Below are positions 7,167 through 10,846 of a DNA stretch of 10,846 nt, in pieces; position 1 is the first letter of the stretch, and the number at the start of each line of letters is the position of its first letter. Both the position numbers and the translations under genes were made by a program. Source of the DNA: UBA10649 sp044233495 (lineage in GTDB: Bacteria; Actinomycetota; Actinomycetes; S36-B12); NCBI GenBank assembly GCA_044233495.1, contig JBIIJX010000073.1, positions 1 through 10,846 of the forward strand, written 5' to 3'. The notes beneath the pieces are model-generated. The model was given only the letters and a program-made list of their open reading frames with translations, ran no database searches and was not told where the DNA came from.

Positions 7167-7772
7167 GTGCCGATCTCCGCTCCCGCCAGACGTCGCGGCG
7201 AGGCCCTGCGTGAAGCAGTCGCCGACGCCACCTTGGCCGAGATCGCCCAGAACGGCCTTCGCGGGGCCTCCATGGACGGTATCGCCCGTCGTGCCGGCAC
7301 GGGGAAGTCGACCCTCTACCGCCGCTGGCCCAACGTCCGTGCGCTCGCCCTCGACGTGTTCATCATGACCATGGAGGAGAACCTTCCCGCCGCGGACCTC
7401 TCCTCCGGGAGCCTGCGCACGGACCTGCTGGCCTCCATGACCAATCTTGCGACGGCGCTCACCGGCGACCTCGGAGTCGTCCTGCGCGAGTTCATCTCCG
7501 AGGGGGCGCACGACCCGGCGCTGGTCGAGGAGTTCCAGGTCCGCTTCGGACTGCCCAAGCAGGCCGAGCTGATCACCCTGCTGCAGCAGGCCATGGAGCG
7601 CGGTGAGATCCCCCCGGGTCCGATCGATCCCTATGTGCTGCAGCTGCCCGCCGCGCTGGTCATGCACAGCATCGTCATGCGCGGCGCCTGTCCCTCGGCG
7701 GGCGAACTGGCCCACATCGTGGACGCCATCGTGCTTCCGCTGCTCATGCGGCCCACGGCGCCGACAGGCTGA
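7167..7772 (+). CDS. TetR-family transcriptional repressor
   Basis: This 201-residue regulator has an N-terminal three-helix DNA-binding domain (about 11-57). Its helix-turn-helix reads GASMDGIARRAGTGKSTLYRRW (in two parts: GASMDGIARRAG and TGKSTLYRRW), the standard TetR signature with the recognition helix at about 46-54. The rest (about 60-195) is an all-helical dimerisation and ligand-binding domain with no recognised subtype; an effector-binding pocket is expected from the family. Its start is GTG 7167, with no in-frame alternative upstream. It is divergent from the MMPL-MFS-lipoprotein operon. The arrangement is the classic one for a local, drug- or lipid-responsive repressor that also controls itself, and the shared operator sites support this. 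It converges on recX with 21 bases between stops and no visible terminator. Confidence 0.93.
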   Translation: MPISAPARRRGEALREAVADATLAEIAQNGLRGASMDGIARRAGTGKSTLYRRWPNVRALALDVFIMTMEENLPAADLSSGSLRTDLLASMTNLATALTGDLGVVLREFISEGAHDPALVEEFQVRFGLPKQAELITLLQQAMERGEIPPGPIDPYVLQLPAALVMHSIVMRGACPSAGELAHIVDAIVLPLLMRPTAPTG

Positions 7773-7793
7773 TCACCGGACTGCCCTCGCCGT

Positions 7794-8339
7794 TCAGTCC
7801 TCCGGCAGGCCGTCGACGACGACACCCGCCGCATCGCCGAGTACCTCTCGTACGACGCTGAAGGCCATTCCCGGCGGGTATCCGCGCCTCTGCAGCATTC
7901 CCACGAGGCGTCGGGTGCGCGCCTGCGCATCGAGTCGGGCGAGCGACCGGGCCTTCACCCGGACCAGTTCGATCGCGCGCGCACGCTCCCCGTCGACATC
8001 GATCCCGGCGACGGCATCCTCGATCACCTCCGACGGGACTCCCTTGCGCCGCAGCTCCTGGCGCAGCACCCCACGCGCAGTCCCCCGCGTCCGCTGGCGG
8101 GACTCGACCCACATGCGTGCGTACACGGTGTCATCGACGAGCCCGACCTCGGTGAAGCGATCCAGCACACGCCCAGCGACATCCTCCGGGATGCCGCGGT
8201 TGAGGAGATCTCCATGGAGTTCCGCCCGCGTTCGCGGTGCGGCCGACAGCCGCCTGAGCAGGATCGTGCGAGCGACCTGCTCAGGGTCGGCCTCGGGCTG
8301 AAGATCCGCGGGCGAGCCCGGGGAGGGCTGCTGGACCAC
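7794..8339 (-). CDS. recX: RecX, regulator of RecA filaments
   Basis: RecX binds along the RecA-DNA filament and limits its extension and ATPase and recombinase activity. The 181-residue product has the family's tandem three-helix repeats after a Pro-rich N-terminus of about 20 residues. Repeat 1 is at about 22-63 (ILLRRLSAAPRTRAELHGDL). The hallmark segment GLVDDTVYARMWVESR is at 66-81, followed by GVLRQELRRKGV (about 90-101). A last repeat with RRLVGMLQRRGYPPGMAFSVV covers 143-163 (RRLVGMLQ then RRGYPPGMAFSVV). It starts at GTG 8339, 3 bases after the recA stop, with no ribosome-binding site of its own, so translation is probably coupled to recA. This keeps RecX tied to, and normally below, RecA output. 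The recA-recX order is the usual one in actinobacteria, and identification rests on context and motifs together. Confidence 0.93.
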   Translation of the reverse strand: MVQQPSPGSPADLQPEADPEQVARTILLRRLSAAPRTRAELHGDLLNRGIPEDVAGRVLDRFTEVGLVDDTVYARMWVESRQRTRGTARGVLRQELRRKGVPSEVIEDAVAGIDVDGERARAIELVRVKARSLARLDAQARTRRLVGMLQRRGYPPGMAFSVVREVLGDAAGVVVDGLPED

Positions 8340-8342
8340 CGG

Positions 8343-9395
<1,053 letters not shown>

Positions 9396-9442
9396 GGGGT
9401 TCTCCTGTCGTGGGTGGACATCTCGCGGGTGCGACTCGTGGC

Positions 9443-9465
9443 ACGCTAGGTCACGGGTCTGACAT
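9443..9465 (-). promoter_or_regulatory. LexA-independent recA promoter (PafBC-type, RecA-NDp motif)
   Basis: The mycobacterial motif is TTGTCRGTG, eight bases, then TAnnnT. On the minus strand here, ATGTCAGAC (9465-9457), eight bases (9456-9449) and TAGCGT (9448-9443) reproduce the core TGTCAG, the exact spacing and the -10. Only the first T and the less conserved last two bases of the upstream half differ. Transcription would start near 9436, giving a leader of about 41 bases before ATG 9395. In mycobacteria the motif is driven by PafBC (WYL-domain regulators); a PafBC gene must lie elsewhere in this genome, and that is not visible here. A match is inferred, not tested. Confidence 0.7.
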
Positions 9466-9468
9466 CCT

Positions 9469-9480
9469 CGGCTCGAGCCG
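9469..9480. repeat. Perfect 12-base palindrome upstream of the recA promoter
   Basis: CGGCTCGAGCCG reads the same on both strands and ends 3 bases before the PafBC-type motif. It could be a protein-binding site, or a short hairpin at the end of the upstream transporter transcript (four-base stem, four-base loop). The stem is too short and lacks a T-run, so a terminator is doubtful. Confidence 0.35.
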
Positions 9481-9523
9481 CCGACCGGGGGACGATCGCC
9501 AGTGCGGGCCTACACCGGGGAAA

Positions 9524-10798
9524 CTACATCGAACGCATGTTCGAATGCCTGCGACACGCCGGGGACGCCATCAGGACCACCAGGGCGGCCAGCGGCACCA
9601 GCGCCGCAGCGCACAGCCACCCGTAGGACGACACCAGGACGATGATCCCGGCCGCCGCGCCCCCAACCGCCCCGGCGGCGTTCATCACCAGATCGGACAG
9701 GCCCTGAACGGCCGGGCGCTCGGTGGCGCCCACCTCGTCGGTCACCAGGGTCGAGCCGGCGATCAGCGTGCAGGACCACCCCAGCCCCAGCAGGAAGAGT
9801 CCGACGCCGAGGGCCACCACGTCGCTGCCCTGCGCGAACCCGGAGACCACGCACGCGACGGCCAGGATCCCCACGCCAGCGGCGATCACCGGTAGTCGAC
9901 CCAGGCGGTCGACAGACCAGCCCACCACCGGGGACAGGGCGTACATGCCAGCGACATGGACGCTGATCACGAGGCCGATGACCTGCAGGGAGACGTCGAC
10001 GTGAGCCATGTGGACCGGGGTCATCACCATCACCATGACCATCACGACATGCCCGATGGCGATGGCCGCGATGCCCAGAACTGCCCGGGGGCGAGACTTC
10101 AGATGGGTCAGGCCCTCGCGCAGCCGCGGCTGACGCACGGCCTCCCCTGAGTCGGAGCGCAGTTTCAGCGACAGCCGGTACGGGTCCGGTCGCAGGAACA
10201 CCATCAGGACGATCGCCGTCAAGGTGAGGCAGACTGCGGCCACGACGTAGGGCCCGGCAAGCTGCGGAAGTCCCAGGGCCAGACCCCACTGACCCGAGAT
10301 GCTGAGCAGGTTGGGCCCGAGCACGGCGCCGACGGTGCCCGCCCACACCACCCAGGACAGCGACACCGCACGATGCTCCTCGGCTGCGAGATCCGTCGCG
10401 GCGTAGCGCGCCTGATAGGTCGACGCGGACGCGACGCCGACGAAGAACGCCCCGACGAGCACCACGGGCAGGCTCCGCAGCACCGCGCCGACGACGACGA
10501 TCACCGCGCCCATCGCACCCAGCCCGTACCCCGTGGCCAGAGCGGCGCGCCGGCCGCGGCCCAGGGCGATGCGCGCCAGCGGCAGGGCCAGCACCGCAGC
10601 ACCGAGCACGCCGCTGGTCTGCGCGAATCCGGCCGCGGCGGCCGATCCCGACACTGACTCCGCGATCAGCGAGCCGGCGGCGACGGATCCCGCCACGGCG
10701 ACTCCCCCGAGCACCGAGCCCGTCGACAGCACCGCCACCGACCGCTTCTGGACGGCGCGGACCTGCGGGCTGAGCAGCTCGGATGCGTTGGTGGTCAC
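9524..10798 (-). CDS. 12-helix MFS transporter
   Basis: This 424-residue major-facilitator protein has two six-helix halves. Helix 1 starts near residue 22 and the central cytoplasmic loop is about 203-237. A motif-A-like loop (LPLARIALGRGRR at 72-84) follows helix 2, and helix 8 is followed by VDRLGR (296-301), the second-half equivalent. Helix 7 has an unusual Met/Val run (HVVMVMVMVMTPVHMAH, residues 250-266). The fold supports export or uptake of a small molecule, but substrate and subfamily are not clear. The start is GTG 10798, whose first four bases (GTGA) overlap the upstream gene's stop, so it is probably translated by coupling. Its last codons contain the LexA box of recA. It ends 128 bases before recA, so it is an upstream neighbour in the same direction and probably a separate transcription unit. 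Confidence 0.88.
   Translation of the reverse strand: MTTNASELLSPQVRAVQKRSVAVLSTGSVLGGVAVAGSVAAGSLIAESVSGSAAAAGFAQTSGVLGAAVLALPLARIALGRGRRAALATGYGLGAMGAVIVVVGAVLRSLPVVLVGAFFVGVASASTYQARYAATDLAAEEHRAVSLSWVVWAGTVGAVLGPNLLSISGQWGLALGLPQLAGPYVVAAVCLTLTAIVLMVFLRPDPYRLSLKLRSDSGEAVRQPRLREGLTHLKSRPRAVLGIAAIAIGHVVMVMVMVMTPVHMAHVDVSLQVIGLVISVHVAGMYALSPVVGWSVDRLGRLPVIAAGVGILAVACVVSGFAQGSDVVALGVGLFLLGLGWSCTLIAGSTLVTDEVGATERPAVQGLSDLVMNAAGAVGGAAAGIIVLVSSYGWLCAAALVPLAALVVLMASPACRRHSNMRSM
9529..9544. promoter_or_regulatory. LexA-binding SOS box
   Basis: TCGAACGCATGTTCGA matches the actinobacterial LexA consensus (TCGAAC, four bases, GTTCGA) with perfect arms. It is 133 bases upstream of the recA start and lies within the final codons of the neighbouring MFS gene (stop at 9524). 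A possible -10, TAGTTT, is at 9526-9521 on the minus strand. LexA here would repress a distal recA promoter until DNA damage triggers its cleavage. Binding within a coding end is unusual but common near recA when genes are packed. Confidence 0.9.
10022..10045 (-). repeat. Short tandem repeat inside the MFS gene (CATSAC x4)
   Basis: Four consecutive 6-base units, CATCAC, CATCAC, CATGAC and CATCAC on the plus strand, encode the V-M run at residues 252-259 on the minus strand. Slippage of one unit would keep the frame and change helix 7 by two residues. It is short and may simply reflect Val/Met codon choice. Confidence 0.5.
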
Positions 10799-10846
10799 GA
10801 TGGGTCGGCGCCGTCAGCGAAGTCGGCGCGGCCGTGCACCAGTCGC
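10795..10846 (-). CDS. 3' end of an unidentified minus-strand gene (partial)
   Basis: The sixteen codons before the TGA at 10797-10795 read RLVHGRADFADGADPS. Thirteen of the sixteen end in G or C, as expected here for coding DNA. The stop overlaps the MFS start in a GTGA tetranucleotide, the usual sign of translational coupling. The gene therefore probably shares an operon with the transporter and could be its regulator or another partner. Too little is present to name a family. Confidence 0.6.
   Translation of the reverse strand, partial: RLVHGRADFADGADPS

Overview
The window is high-GC DNA from an actinobacterium. The evidence is GC-biased codon use, many GTG starts, an actinobacterial-type LexA box and a mycobacterial-style LexA-independent recA promoter motif. 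The RecA, RecX and MiaB sequences fit a Micrococcales-like lineage, but that rank is inference. All genes but three run on the minus strand, the longest gene-free stretch is about 130 bases, and no RNA gene, CRISPR array, insertion sequence or intein is visible.

Layout from left to right: the last codons of a plus-strand gene (1-38); miaB, the tRNA methylthiotransferase, with a GNAT acetyltransferase gene 5 bases upstream in the same orientation; a lone plus-strand Spo0M/arrestin-like gene; and a minus-strand export operon. In transcription order the operon is an MMPL/RND transporter, a 14-helix DHA2-type MFS transporter and a small lipoprotein, with gaps of a few bases between them. A TetR repressor gene diverges from this operon, and the intergenic region holds two related palindromic operator candidates about three helical turns apart. 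Next come recX and recA (3-base gap), the recA control region, a 12-helix MFS transporter, and at the right edge the end of another minus-strand gene that overlaps the transporter start by four bases (GTGA).

The core theme is the recA-recX DNA-repair operon and miaB, which lie close together in many actinobacteria. Here they are separated by about 6.3 kb of accessory genes: a self-contained TetR-controlled efflux module plus the Spo0M-like and acetyltransferase genes. The efflux module probably senses a toxic or lipophilic compound and exports it.

The most informative regulatory DNA is upstream of recA. A perfect-arm LexA (SOS) box lies inside the last codons of the neighbouring transporter gene. 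Closer to recA is a match to the LexA-independent promoter motif known in mycobacteria to be driven by PafBC. Together they predict two separate DNA-damage inputs to recA. I did not find a clearly new multi-gene system; the regulatory architecture and the small twin-motif lipoprotein are the items most worth checking.
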